Positions 46,337 to 56,393 of a DNA stretch of 64,000 nucleotides are shown here, one piece after another. The stretch is taken from the NCBI RefSeq assembly GCF_963664075.1, contig NZ_OY760916.1:2935001-2999000 (forward strand), read 5' to 3'. Every line of letters begins with the position of its first letter. The first letter of the stretch is position 1. Made by a program: the position numbers and the translations under genes. This stretch comes from an uncultured Desulfobulbus sp. (GTDB lineage Bacteria; Desulfobacterota; Desulfobulbia; Desulfobulbales; Desulfobulbaceae). The notes below the pieces were generated by a model. That model did not search any database, was not told the origin of the DNA, and worked only from the letters and a program-made list of their open reading frames with translations.

Positions 46337-49300
46337 ATGAAAACCCGTCTCATACTCGTCTCCATTGCTGGTGTTGCCGCCTATGTAGTGCTCGCCAATT
46401 TCAACAGTAAAGTGATCGAAGAGTCCAGTCTCTCCGAACAGAAACTTCCGGCGATTACGCATTCACAAACTGTGGAGAAACCGACTGACCTCGAAATAAA
46501 AACAGACGCACAGGCTACAGCCCCTACAGAAGCACCTGCCCCAGTACCGCAAGAGGTGATTACCGAGCCCGAAACTGCAGAATCCACCCCGCAGCTTGAG
46601 CATCAGGAACAAACGCCCGTGTCGGCACCTGTTGTCGTCGAGGCAGAAGACATCATTGACGCTGAGGTATTGGAAAAAGCTCCGGTCCCGGCCGCCCCAG
46701 TAGCGGAAAAGCTGGAAGCAAGTGAAAGCGGGCAAGAGACCGACATTGAGACCGCACCAGGCTTAGCGAAAGAAGTAAAGATACTTAAACAGCTTCCAGA
46801 ACACCCAACCGCCAGTATTACCGGTCTCAAAGAGGAACTCGCTGCGGCTCAGGCAAAACAGGAAGCAACTGAGCAAGAACTGACTGTGCTTCAGGAAAAT
46901 ATTCAAACCAAAGAACAAGAACTTCAAAAGATCCAAAACGAGAAACAGGCAAGGGATGCGGCGCTCAAAGAGAAAACCGCTGAATTAGACAATACCCTCT
47001 ACAAACTCCAGGCTCTTCGTCAGGAGGCAAATGCCCAGCCCCAGGCGACGTCCACTATCCAGATGTTACTGGAGGAGCGCTCGCGAGAACTCGCAACCTT
47101 AAAAGAAAGTGCAGCCGCGCAACTTGCCGCTGCTCAGAAACAGCTTGCTGCTCTCAAAAAAAATAACGGCGAAAAGATCGCTACCTTGCAAGCGGAGAAA
47201 CAGCAGCTTGAAGAGCAGCTGGCTCACCTTGAAGAAAAAAGCGAGGCCGAAGCAACATCCGTTGTAGAATCATACGCTGCAACCCAAAAGGCTGTTGTTG
47301 AAAAAGAACAACAAATCCAGCAGCTGAGTTCGGAGACGCTTCCCCTTGAAGAACAGCTGCAGCGCCTGAAGCTGCAACTGCAGGCTGCCTCCAGAAAACA
47401 GGCTTCAACTGAAGGCCAGGTACAAGAACTGGAGCAGGCCCTTCAGGAGAAAGAAGGAACTATCAGCTCTTTGACAACGCAGGCTCAGCAACTCCAAGAG
47501 GAGCTTACTCAGTCCACCAACAAGCTTGCAGCCGTCGATAGAGAGCAGGATAAGTCCACACAGAATCTACGCGCTCTCAATGATCAGCTGAGTGCTAAAG
47601 AACAGGAACTGGCCTCTCTACAGGCAACACAAAACAAGCTAGAGGAAAAACTGAAGACAACCCAAGGAACGCTTGAGGCAGCAACGGTCACACGCACGGA
47701 AAATGAGAAAACCATCGGTGCTCTCCAAGGGGATATAGCTGCTCGAGAAACAACAATCCAGGAAATGCAGGCGTCAGCCAAAGCACTCACCTTTGAGTTG
47801 AAAAAGACCGCAGCCCGCCTGGATGCTGTAACCTCCCAACAGGAGCAAACAGACAGCACTGCAAACGGTCTTCAACAACAGCTTTTAGCCAAAGAGCAAA
47901 AGCTTGCCGAGATGTCGGTTACCCTGGAGGAGCTGCAGGGAGAGTTGAACACCTCTAAGGATTTGCTCCAGGCACTAAAGGCCAAGCAGGAAGCAACCAC
48001 AACCCAAGTACAAACCCTTGAGCAACAGGGTAAGGAGCTGCAACAGCAACTGACCGCTGCCCAGGCCGCCAATGCGACACTTCAAGATGAACTCAAAGCA
48101 GCGCATGATACCCTCCGGACAGCATCAGAACAGCAGGCCGCAGACCAGGAGATTCGACAGCAGCTTGAAGCCCGTGTTGAGGAAAATCAGCAAAAATTCA
48201 ATACTCTCCAGGCAGTTAAAGAATCCCTGCAAAAGGATTATGACACGGCAATAGGTGAGTTGCTGGATGCGAACACCAAGCTGGCTGAGGCCAACACGGC
48301 AGTAGCGACCTCACAAGAGAACTTGGCGCAGCAAAAAAATCAGATGGCGACGATGACAGCGCAGCGCCAGGAGGTAGAAAGCAAGCTGGCTGAGACCTCT
48401 GCACAGCTGGCACAACAAATGAAATTGTTGGCAGCCAGTACCAAACAAATCGAAGAACTGCAACAGACTATCGCAACCAAAACGACAGATATTGAGCAGC
48501 TCCAGGCAAGCTCAACTGACACCCAGGCCAAGCTTGCAGCTACCCAGGAACAACTGGTTGCTCTGCAGAGAGTGCAGGAAGAGAGTCTTCAGAATATTGC
48601 CGAACTCAAAGATACGCTTGCTCAAAAGGAAGAATCCATTGCAGCCATGGTGACTGAGCGTCAGAAACTGCAGGACAAACTGGCGGCAAGCGCGCTGCAG
48701 TTGGAGGAAGCACAGAACCAACAGCTGCAAACTGCACAGAGTGTGAGTGAGCTGCAAACACAAGCCTCGACTCAGGTAGAAAAAATTTCTGCAATGAACG
48801 ATGCGGCTCAAGCACTTGAAAATCAGCTCAACGCAGCCACCGAGCAACTTCTGGCAGTCCAGGCAAAGCAAGAGGAGAGTCAGGTCCAGATCGCCAACTT
48901 AACTCAAGCGCTGCACACCAAAGAGGAAAAGCTCACCTCACTCCAAGAGCAGACAAGCACCCTTGAGGCTGACATTGCCGATAAAGAGGCACAAATCGGA
49001 GCGCTTACCCCAGAGATCTCTGCGTTAGAGACAAAGGTTGACCGACTCCAGCAGGAGGTAACTGCAGCTCATGAGCAGCAGGCTGAAACTGAGGCAAAGC
49101 TGACCCAATCACAAACAGCACTCGCGGAAAAAGAGGCAGAGCGTACAGCGCTGATCAAAGAAAAAGCTTTGTTACAGAGTTCGCTTGAGGTCACGACCAC
49201 AGCTCTGAAAGAAACGCAGAATGTGATTGAAGGCCTGCGCCAAAAGGTGGAGGAACAATCTCAAGCCCTTACAAAGCTCCAGCTAAACCTGGATGACAAG

Positions 49301-51166
49301 GTTGCTGAAATCGAGACGTTGAAACAACAATCAGCAGCCGACATTGAAGAACTACAAGGCCAGATAGCCGCCCTCAACGAGCAGAAAACTCAGCAGGAAG
49401 CTGTGCTTCAGGAGAAGATCGAAGCTCTTGATGCAGCCCGGGCCCAGGTGGCGAGCCTGGAGGAGGAGGTTGGCAAACATCCCCAGGCGCTTGCCCAGAT
49501 GCAGGAAAAAATTGATGGTAAGGCAGCTGAAATTAAGCAACTTCAAGTAAGTAACGGCGAGCGGCAACAGGCCCTTGAAGCGGCTCAGGCTCAGCTTGCT
49601 CAGGTCCAGGAACAGGTACGCACCCTTCAGGACAATCTCAACGCCACCAAAAATCAACTGGCCACCGCCCTTGTCAAGCAAGAGGAAGCCAAGGTGGTCG
49701 CAGCCAAGCTCAATGCTGCCCATGATACTAATATCGGGCTCACCAGTCAGCTAACTGCTTTGCGGGACGAAAATAGACGCCTCTTACAGTACAAAAAAAC
49801 CTATGACCTCAATGAAGAGGCAGTTGCCAGTGCCACCAAGCTGAAACAAAAGGTTCTTTCCCTCCAGGGAAAAATTGCTGATTTGAACAATGAGCTGATC
49901 GAAAAAGACAGTGCATTGCGTAAAGCCTCCCACGAAAATCAGCAAATGGGTGCATTGCAGGAACAACTCAACGCACTCACCACCCAGGTGGAAGCGGGCA
50001 ATACGTCCCTTGCCGAGGTGCAGGCACAAAAATCTGAGCTAGAAACGCAGCTCGCAGCGGCACAGGCAGAAATAACTGCAAGTGAAGAACTCAAAGCAGC
50101 GCTTGAGGAAAAATCCTCGGCTCTGCAAGAGGCTCAAGCCAAACTGGCAGGAGAAGGGAATGGTGAAGCCGAGCAACTGGCCTCGCTTCAGGCCCAGCTT
50201 GCAGAAAGCGAGGCCACCAAAAAGGCTGCTCAGGAAAAAATTATTCAAAACGAAGCAGCTGTGGCCGAGTTGACAACCAACCTGGATACTAACAAAGAGC
50301 AATTGATGGCCCTCCAGGCAGAACTGACCGGTGCTCAGCAAACCATTCAGGACCTGCAAACCAAAGCCTTAGTGGCAATGCCTTCTGGTAAGGTTGCAGG
50401 CCTTGAGCAACAGGTGGCAACGCTGGAGACACAAATTTCCGAACTAACAACCACAAGCAAAGAGATGCACACAGAGCTTGAAGCAGCTAAAACGCTGGCT
50501 GAAAGCAAATCGACTGCCGCCGAAGCTGCAAATCAAAAAGTCGAGGAACTGCTGGCGGCCAATGAGCAGCTGCGCCTCCAGCTTGCGCAACAGGCCAGCC
50601 AGGAAGAAGCAATCGAGCAGCAAGAGGAGAAAGCTGGAGCCGAAGCCCAAGAGGCTGCAGAAAACGTCCCGGAAGCAACTGTTGCAGACACCACTCCCGA
50701 GCCTGAGGAGGCACCGGCTCCTGTGATCGCTGATGCCGACCAGGATGGCGTTGCCGACGCTGTTGATCTCTGCCCGGAAAGCGCTGTGGGAACTCCAGTC
50801 AACGCACTGGGGTGCCCGAAAGGTACAGGTATCGTCATCGAAGGTGTGACCTTCCCCTCAGGAACGACGGTTTTCTCCGAAGCATCCAAAAAACCGCTTG
50901 ATCGCGTGGTTGAAGCCCTTAAAGCCGTACCGAGCCTGAAGGTTGAGGTAGCGGGCTATACCGACTCTGCAGGCAACGCCAAGTACAACCTCTACCTCAG
51001 TAAACAACGCTCCCAGGCTGTAGCCAACTACTTCAGCAGCAACGGTATTGCCAAGGATCGGATGGTGGTCACTGGTTATGGCCAGGATAATCCCATTGCC
51101 GACAACGGTACCGCCGCCGGACGTCGGCAAAACCGCCGGGTTGAACTCCATACTCTGGCGCAGTAA
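46337..51166 (+). CDS. Giant coiled-coil envelope protein with C-terminal OmpA domain
   Basis: The 1609-residue protein has an N-terminal membrane segment (about 5-22, LILVSIAGVAAYVVLANF) and a Pro/Glu/Ala-rich linker to about residue 155. A coiled coil of almost 1300 residues rich in Gln, Ala, Glu, Leu follows. Then come a thrombospondin type 3-like calcium motif (DADQDGVADAVDLCPES, near 1467-1483) and an OmpA/MotB peptidoglycan-binding domain (about 1500-1609; GYTDSAGNAKYNLYLSKQRS, GRRQNRRVEL). Residues 341-879 are eleven tandem 49-residue units. It probably links the inner membrane to peptidoglycan or acts as a long spacer in the envelope. Length far exceeds OmpA-family norms. The start follows a weak ribosome binding site. 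Confidence 0.85.
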   Translation: MKTRLILVSIAGVAAYVVLANFNSKVIEESSLSEQKLPAITHSQTVEKPTDLEIKTDAQATAPTEAPAPVPQEVITEPETAESTPQLEHQEQTPVSAPVVVEAEDIIDAEVLEKAPVPAAPVAEKLEASESGQETDIETAPGLAKEVKILKQLPEHPTASITGLKEELAAAQAKQEATEQELTVLQENIQTKEQELQKIQNEKQARDAALKEKTAELDNTLYKLQALRQEANAQPQATSTIQMLLEERSRELATLKESAAAQLAAAQKQLAALKKNNGEKIATLQAEKQQLEEQLAHLEEKSEAEATSVVESYAATQKAVVEKEQQIQQLSSETLPLEEQLQRLKLQLQAASRKQASTEGQVQELEQALQEKEGTISSLTTQAQQLQEELTQSTNKLAAVDREQDKSTQNLRALNDQLSAKEQELASLQATQNKLEEKLKTTQGTLEAATVTRTENEKTIGALQGDIAARETTIQEMQASAKALTFELKKTAARLDAVTSQQEQTDSTANGLQQQLLAKEQKLAEMSVTLEELQGELNTSKDLLQALKAKQEATTTQVQTLEQQGKELQQQLTAAQAANATLQDELKAAHDTLRTASEQQAADQEIRQQLEARVEENQQKFNTLQAVKESLQKDYDTAIGELLDANTKLAEANTAVATSQENLAQQKNQMATMTAQRQEVESKLAETSAQLAQQMKLLAASTKQIEELQQTIATKTTDIEQLQASSTDTQAKLAATQEQLVALQRVQEESLQNIAELKDTLAQKEESIAAMVTERQKLQDKLAASALQLEEAQNQQLQTAQSVSELQTQASTQVEKISAMNDAAQALENQLNAATEQLLAVQAKQEESQVQIANLTQALHTKEEKLTSLQEQTSTLEADIADKEAQIGALTPEISALETKVDRLQQEVTAAHEQQAETEAKLTQSQTALAEKEAERTALIKEKALLQSSLEVTTTALKETQNVIEGLRQKVEEQSQALTKLQLNLDDKVAEIETLKQQSAADIEELQGQIAALNEQKTQQEAVLQEKIEALDAARAQVASLEEEVGKHPQALAQMQEKIDGKAAEIKQLQVSNGERQQALEAAQAQLAQVQEQVRTLQDNLNATKNQLATALVKQEEAKVVAAKLNAAHDTNIGLTSQLTALRDENRRLLQYKKTYDLNEEAVASATKLKQKVLSLQGKIADLNNELIEKDSALRKASHENQQMGALQEQLNALTTQVEAGNTSLAEVQAQKSELETQLAAAQAEITASEELKAALEEKSSALQEAQAKLAGEGNGEAEQLASLQAQLAESEATKKAAQEKIIQNEAAVAELTTNLDTNKEQLMALQAELTGAQQTIQDLQTKALVAMPSGKVAGLEQQVATLETQISELTTTSKEMHTELEAAKTLAESKSTAAEAANQKVEELLAANEQLRLQLAQQASQEEAIEQQEEKAGAEAQEAAENVPEATVADTTPEPEEAPAPVIADADQDGVADAVDLCPESAVGTPVNALGCPKGTGIVIEGVTFPSGTTVFSEASKKPLDRVVEALKAVPSLKVEVAGYTDSAGNAKYNLYLSKQRSQAVANYFSSNGIAKDRMVVTGYGQDNPIADNGTAAGRRQNRRVELHTLAQ
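47357..48973 (+). repeat. Eleven tandem 49-residue (147-bp) coding repeats
   Basis: Residues 341-879 of the coiled-coil protein divide evenly into eleven units of 49 residues, exactly seven heptads. A typical unit runs L-(T/A)-A-x4-L-x-A near its start, then KEQELASLQ at positions 32-40 and L-x2-(E/K) at its end. Units 684-732, 733-781, 782-830 and 831-879 align without gaps. A 21-residue (three-heptad) insert follows, then a twelfth unit at 901-949. An isolated unit is also visible at 161-209. The DNA is diverged, so these are old duplications. Confidence 0.75.
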
Positions 51167-51232
51167 CGGAGTCCCTGGGGTTGTATTTTCGGGAATTTTC
51201 CCGAGATCGTTTACAAGGTGAAGTATGTGATG

Positions 51233-51268
51233 AAAAGGGCCTGTACTCTTGCGAGTATAGGCCCTTTT
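51233..51268 (+). terminator. Terminator after the coiled-coil gene
   Basis: AAAAGGGCCTGTACTC, a 4-base loop and the near-exact complement ending in CCCTTTT form a strong stem 67 bases after the stop codon. It is symmetric and can also serve the convergent chemoreceptor gene. Confidence 0.8.
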
Positions 51269-51384
51269 ATGTTTGGCGGTTGAGAGGAACACAAACAAGC
51301 AAAAGCTCGATGCTGGCCAGCCGGCTGGTTACAACAAGCCGTTTTCACGGTGGCATAAACTGCATCCCCACCCCCCACCTCAAC

Positions 51385-53397
51385 TCATTCAAAGGTGAAA
51401 CGAGCCAGCATCTTATGTAACTGATCTGCCCGCTCCTTCAACTCCTTAGACTGTTGTTCAATCTCCCGACTGTTATCAGAAATATGTGAAGTGGTCTGGT
51501 TAATATCACCGATTCGCGCAGTAATCTCTTCGATGACCACGTTACCATCACTGATATTTTGGTTCACCGCCTCAATCCCCTCTGAGGTCTTGCCGATACT
51601 CCCAGAAATTTCCTGCGTCGCCACAGACTGTTCCTCAATGGCAGAGGCAATGGAGACTATGATTTCGTTGATATCGTTAATAACAGTGGCCACAGTCTTG
51701 ATCTGGTCAACAGAACTTGTGGTTGTGGTTTGAACTCCGCTAATTTTAGCCTTGATCTCTGAAGTTGCGTTGGCGGTCTGTGCAGCAAGATCCTTAATTT
51801 CATTTGCTACAACAGCAAAGCCTTTACCAGCCTCGCCTGCCCGGGCCGCCTCAATGGTGGCATTCAGTGCCAACAAATTGGTCTGCTCCGATATTTCGGT
51901 GATCGTTTCAGTGACCGCACTAATGGCGTGGGCAGCCTGACCAAGTTCCTCCATTTGGTTTGACGTTTGAGAAGCTTGACTCACCGCATTTTCAGATATC
52001 ATCCTCGCTTTTTCTGAATTAGCGGCAATCTCATGAATGGTTGCCGCCATTTCTTCCACAGCGGCGGCCATCATCGAGGCATTGCTGGTGGTCTCCTCCA
52101 TGGCTTCTGCAACATTATTGAAGTTGTTGCGCATTTCTTCGGAGGAAAGCGCGACAGCATTAGCTCGCGCGCTGGTATCTCCCGTGTTTTCAGCGAGTTT
52201 GGTCGCAACACTGAGCAGGGTATTGGATGTACTATCCACCCCCTGAGCATTGGAAAAGGCATCCTTGATCAACACCTGCAGTTTATCCAAAAAGACATTG
52301 AACCAAGTCGCCAGTTCTCCAAGCTCATCTTTAGAGAAAATGGTCAACCGCTTGGTCAGATCTCCCTCTCCCTCGGCAATGTCCTTGAGCCCGGCGACAA
52401 TTTCGGCAATGGGTTTGGTAACTTTCAACGAGACCAAGGCAGCAAGGAGCACAACCACCAGCATGGCAACAGAGGTAATCAGAATGACGGTAATGACGGT
52501 AGATTTGGCTGTACCCGCTAGTTCATCCTCTTCGATTAGTCCGACAATAACCCAATCCGTTGTAGAGGAGTGCAGCGAATTAACCCGATATTCTTTATTC
52601 CGCAGGGTCAGTTTATACTCCGCATGATTGGTATTCACTGCCTCTTTGAGCTCGCTTAAGCCAACATCGTCCAGAAGCTTATTATTGTTTGCCTGCTGGG
52701 CCGGATCAGCCAAAACCAGCCCGGTTTTGTGGAGCAGCATGACATAGCCGGTGTCACCGATATGAATATCACTGATAATCTCTGTAATTTTACTGCTGGT
52801 GACATCAATCGCCATAACCCCGCGGACCTTGCCGGAACTGTCCGTAAAGGTCCTGGCATTGGAGACGATGAGGGATTTATTGACGGCATCTTCATAGGGG
52901 TTTGTTCTGATAATACCGCCCTTGTTGGCCATGGCCTTGGTATACCAGGGACGTTTTCGAGGATCGTAATTATCGGATATCGAAGTCTCCGGCCACTGGA
53001 TGTACCCGCCATCCTCGGTCCCCATGTAGACATAGAGCGTTCCTGGGTGCGTTTGGGCGTAATTATCAAATTCCTGGTAGATCTGCTGTTCTATGCCCCC
53101 ATTTTTAGACGGGGTCATGGTATTTTGTTTTTTATCAAAATAGGTGCGTATACTGGTATCGGCACTGCGAACCAGATGATGCTGGGCAAACATATCGATG
53201 TTGCGATCAAGATCATCATAAAACAGATTCAGCGTGTGATTCACCAGGGCCATCTGGTGTTTGAGCGTCTTGTCAAACTGCTCATAGACCGAGTTGTTGA
53301 TCAGGTAGGCAACGGCAACGACTATGGGGACGGAGGTAATCAGGATGAGCAGAACGGAATAAACAATGAGCTTTGCCTTAAGAGAGGTAATTTTCAT
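51385..53397 (-). CDS. Methyl-accepting chemotaxis protein with dCACHE sensor
   Basis: The 670-residue protein has transmembrane helices at about 9-32 and 300-325, a periplasmic double-CACHE domain between, a HAMP domain (about 326-380) and a signalling domain. The hairpin tip is [20 protein letters not shown]. The sensor has the pattern [13 protein letters not shown] followed by NPYEDAV, which fits the amino-acid-binding dCACHE_1AA motif (Tyr, Arg, Trp-Tyr, Tyr, Asp). So an amino acid ligand is plausible. No C-terminal methylesterase-docking pentapeptide is seen. It is bounded by terminators on both sides. Confidence 0.93.
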   Translation of the reverse strand: MKITSLKAKLIVYSVLLILITSVPIVVAVAYLINNSVYEQFDKTLKHQMALVNHTLNLFYDDLDRNIDMFAQHHLVRSADTSIRTYFDKKQNTMTPSKNGGIEQQIYQEFDNYAQTHPGTLYVYMGTEDGGYIQWPETSISDNYDPRKRPWYTKAMANKGGIIRTNPYEDAVNKSLIVSNARTFTDSSGKVRGVMAIDVTSSKITEIISDIHIGDTGYVMLLHKTGLVLADPAQQANNNKLLDDVGLSELKEAVNTNHAEYKLTLRNKEYRVNSLHSSTTDWVIVGLIEEDELAGTAKSTVITVILITSVAMLVVVLLAALVSLKVTKPIAEIVAGLKDIAEGEGDLTKRLTIFSKDELGELATWFNVFLDKLQVLIKDAFSNAQGVDSTSNTLLSVATKLAENTGDTSARANAVALSSEEMRNNFNNVAEAMEETTSNASMMAAAVEEMAATIHEIAANSEKARMISENAVSQASQTSNQMEELGQAAHAISAVTETITEISEQTNLLALNATIEAARAGEAGKGFAVVANEIKDLAAQTANATSEIKAKISGVQTTTTSSVDQIKTVATVINDINEIIVSIASAIEEQSVATQEISGSIGKTSEGIEAVNQNISDGNVVIEEITARIGDINQTTSHISDNSREIEQQSKELKERADQLHKMLARFTFE

Positions 53398-53587
53398 AGG
53401 GGCTACCAGTCTTTTGAGGTTGTCCAGAACAGAGGTTTTTTTCTACTGTTTTATGGTATCACGGAACAGCCCAAGCCCCAAAGCCTTCTCTTCATCCACC
53501 TATTTTTTAGAGGATAACCTACCGATTATTTGCCCTATTTGCCTCCCTTGTCCCCGGGCAAGACAGCCCCTTCTTCTAGCTTTCCAC

Positions 53588-53623
53588 AAAAAAGACCGCA
53601 CTCGGTTGAATGCGGTCTTTTTT
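53588..53623. terminator. Bidirectional terminator between the DUF445 and chemoreceptor genes
   Basis: AAAAAAAGACCGCA at 53588-53600 pairs with TGCGGTCTTTTTT (53611-53623) around a short loop. On the minus strand it ends the gph-DUF445 transcript. Confidence 0.85.
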
Positions 53624-53662
53624 GTGACGATTTAGCGTCAGGCTTTTGCAGGGGGGCCTGAC

Positions 53663-55267
53663 TCAGAGAAATTCCACCAGCACCAGATTGATCAAGCCAA
53701 GGACAAAACCGAGGAATGCTCCGAAAAGATTAATATATTTGAACTGTTCCTCCATAATGGAGAGCAGCAATTTTTCAAGTTGCAAAAGATCGAGACCGTC
53801 GATTTTCTCCATCACCAGACGTTTGATATTGAGCGATTCCACCACTCCGGGAACTTCCTGAAGCAGCATACGGCTGATGGTTAAAGAGAGGGCGTTATTA
53901 AAGCCCTGGCGCACTCCTCCGGGCACCACATGGTAGAGCATGCCTATAGGCCGCCTGATCAAGGCATCAACCATGGAGCCCAGCATGGTGTTCACCAGAC
54001 GCTGGGTTTTATGGGAACGTAGCAGAGCCAGGATCTCGCCACTGAATACTTCTCGAAGCTGGGCCCCCTGCTCCTTCCCAAAAAATTTCTCCCCCAGTTC
54101 GGCGCAGTGCATCTGGCCATTATCAATCAGATCTTCCATGCTCACATGAACCATGGCACTAATATTATTGAGCGCCCCATCCTGTTGCATGAGCGCAAGC
54201 ATCTGCCCTGCGGCTCCACGACAAAAATCGTTTAACTGCTCATCACTGACATTTTCCAAAAGTTCAGAGAGCGGTTTGTGCATCAGCTCGTCAATGGAAT
54301 TATCCAGGGCTTGGTGTAACCGGGCCTGGATTTCGGGGCTGGAAAGCCAGACGACCAGATCCTCCTCTTTACCCACCAGGTACTCACCCACCTTATCTTC
54401 CAACGACTCCTTTTCCAGAAAACCACGAGCCATGGCACCCATCGGCCCCAGGGAATTCAGAAAATGATCAACCCCTTTGAGTACCCCAGAAATCACCTGG
54501 TCACGGATCAAGGGGTCTGCCACCTGATGCCCCATGCTCGCAAGAATTTTGGCTGCATGGGTACGGGCAAATGATTTGACCAGCCCAACGACCTCCTCAG
54601 GAACCAGATCAGCCAATGTTTTTCCCTGGGCCGCTGATTTACGGATTCCCTGAGCCAGCGTATCGCCCAACCAGAGACCGACCTGCGGTCCGCCCAGGAG
54701 ATCACGCAGAATCTCGTTGAACACCAGATAAATTTCACGACGGTTTTCCGGCGCCAGCAGGTCATTGATCTCACGGCTGGCCATGGCATCAAGGCGGGCA
54801 TCAATGGATTCCCGTAACTGCTGCTCAAACTGCTCGGTTGCCAGATAACGGTTGATTCCGTCACTCAGCTGGTACTTGATCGTTTTTACACCAATTTTGA
54901 AGTAGGCCTTGAAACGACGGGGGATCTCCTCGCCAATGGGCCCCAGATCGCGCATCATGATTTCACGGACACGACGATCGACCAGATCTGCCAGATGCTC
55001 TTGAAAAGGTTCCTCAGAAATAGCAGCACCTATATCCTTGCTGGTCAGCAGATGCTGCCCCACCATTGCACCAATATTTTCTGCCAGTTCATGACGTTTT
55101 GAGGGGATAACCCCCGGAGTCATGGGCACCTGTATGCCAAAGACAAACCAGGGTTCCAGCGGGCGAAACAACATTCGAATGGCAACTCTATTGGTCAGAT
55201 ACCCGATGAAGGCACCTATACAGGGATGGGCGACGGCGGTCAGCAGGGAAGCATCAAAGGCAAGCAC
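53663..55267 (-). CDS. DUF445 family membrane-associated protein
   Basis: The 534-residue protein begins with a hydrophobic segment and the DUF445 hallmark GAFIGYLTNRVAIRMLFRPLEP, then VPMTPGVIPSKRHELAENIG. Long helical repeats follow (several amphipathic segments of about 100 residues), and the protein ends in a hydrophobic helix (FGAFLGFVLGLINLVLV). Function of the family is unknown. It follows gph by 24 bases and is probably cotranscribed. Confidence 0.88.
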   Translation of the reverse strand: MLAFDASLLTAVAHPCIGAFIGYLTNRVAIRMLFRPLEPWFVFGIQVPMTPGVIPSKRHELAENIGAMVGQHLLTSKDIGAAISEEPFQEHLADLVDRRVREIMMRDLGPIGEEIPRRFKAYFKIGVKTIKYQLSDGINRYLATEQFEQQLRESIDARLDAMASREINDLLAPENRREIYLVFNEILRDLLGGPQVGLWLGDTLAQGIRKSAAQGKTLADLVPEEVVGLVKSFARTHAAKILASMGHQVADPLIRDQVISGVLKGVDHFLNSLGPMGAMARGFLEKESLEDKVGEYLVGKEEDLVVWLSSPEIQARLHQALDNSIDELMHKPLSELLENVSDEQLNDFCRGAAGQMLALMQQDGALNNISAMVHVSMEDLIDNGQMHCAELGEKFFGKEQGAQLREVFSGEILALLRSHKTQRLVNTMLGSMVDALIRRPIGMLYHVVPGGVRQGFNNALSLTISRMLLQEVPGVVESLNIKRLVMEKIDGLDLLQLEKLLLSIMEEQFKYINLFGAFLGFVLGLINLVLVEFL

Positions 55268-55291
55268 GTGGTAGGTCCTGTGGTTTAAGTT

Positions 55292-55957
55292 TTACGAGCA
55301 AGTTGACAAGGCTATAGAGAGTAACTCCTGGGGGTGACTGATCAAATGGGCAGCACCGGCCTCTTTCAGTTCATCAGCCCCGCGAAATCCCCAGAGAACC
55401 CCAACTGAATCCATACCTGCAGCGCGAGCCGTATGCATGTCAATGGAGGTATCTCCAACGTACAGTACTTCCTGCGGAGTACATCCTAGGTGTTCAGCAG
55501 CTTGCAGGGCACCTGCCGGATCAGGTTTTTTGGCAACTCCTTCACGCTGACCAAAAATCGGCCGAAACGGCCATTGAGGAAGCATTTTCTCCACACAGAG
55601 CAGCGTAAAATCATGGGGTTTATTGGAAAGAATAGCTACCTGCACACCTGCTTCCACCAGCTGGCTCAACATCTCGGGCACCCCCGTGTAAGGTGCTGTG
55701 CTATCATGCCAGGTCTTGGAGTAAATGCGTTCAAAGATTCTCATTGCCGCCGTAACCGTCTCTGGCTGACGTTGGTTTTCAGGGAGAATCCTCTCCATTA
55801 AAGTTGCAAGCCCCGCTCCGACAAAATAACGGTAGGCATTAACTGGATGCGTAGGGAGAGAAAGCTCTGCAAGAACGCTGTTACCTGCATGAGCCAAATC
55901 TTCCAGGGTATTGAGTAAGGTCCCATCCAGATCAAACAGGACCGCTTTGTACGGCAT
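55292..55957 (-). CDS. gph: Phosphoglycolate phosphatase-like HAD hydrolase
   Basis: About 221 residues from the ATG at 55957, preceded by AAGGAG. HAD motifs: FDLDGTLLNT (nucleophile Asp), VAILSNKP, a lysine in GVAKKPDPAGAL, and VGDTSIDMHTARAAG. The cap insert is of the Gph type. It probably hydrolyses 2-phosphoglycolate or a similar small phosphate ester. It is the first gene of a two-gene transcript with DUF445. Confidence 0.88.
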   Translation of the reverse strand: MPYKAVLFDLDGTLLNTLEDLAHAGNSVLAELSLPTHPVNAYRYFVGAGLATLMERILPENQRQPETVTAAMRIFERIYSKTWHDSTAPYTGVPEMLSQLVEAGVQVAILSNKPHDFTLLCVEKMLPQWPFRPIFGQREGVAKKPDPAGALQAAEHLGCTPQEVLYVGDTSIDMHTARAAGMDSVGVLWGFRGADELKEAGAAHLISHPQELLSIALSTCS

Positions 55958-56229
55958 GATAAAACTCCTTAAAAATCGTGGCAGCCGCAGGGGCATTACC
56001 ATCTATTGACTCTGGGTTGTCTTGAACAACGAGTAAAGACTATACCCCTGGCCCTTCTCCCTCGTAAATGATTTTATCCCTGGAATATTCCGGACCAGGA
56101 TGAAATCCATGATGCAGCTGTGTTTTTTCTGTACATCATCCATGAATGGGATACACTTGAAAAAATTAATTGTTTAAAATATATATCAACCGATAGCCTT
56201 TGCAACAACAGGACTTTTATTCGCCCTAC

Positions 56230-56248
56230 CACTGTTCAAAGAACAGTG
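56230..56248. promoter_or_regulatory. Perfect 8-bp palindrome upstream of ftsE
   Basis: CACTGTTC-AAA-GAACAGTG lies in the divergent interval between gph and ftsE, about 145 bases before ftsE. It could be a repressor operator or a short leader hairpin. No protein is assigned. Confidence 0.4.
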
Positions 56249-56393
56249 AGTCGAGGAGGTCGTCACGCAGCATTCACACCGCTCACGTCCCCTGGCACAA
56301 GGCACTTTTTCCAAAAGTAATCAATAAAGGGCCTGAGACTCTCCATACTTTGGGTGAAGACAGGCTTTCTTTTTCACCTTTAATGGTACCTGA

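Noticed and set aside
47357..48973. A recent tandem DNA repeat in the coiled-coil gene
   Set aside because: The 147-bp units are similar at protein level but the DNA is strongly diverged, so this is an old protein repeat and not a recent DNA amplification or an assembly collapse.
56070..56105. A fifth MITE-like copy (TTTTATCCCTGGAATATTCC)
   Set aside because: Only about 20 bases resemble the family core, with several mismatches and no terminal repeats, which is not enough.
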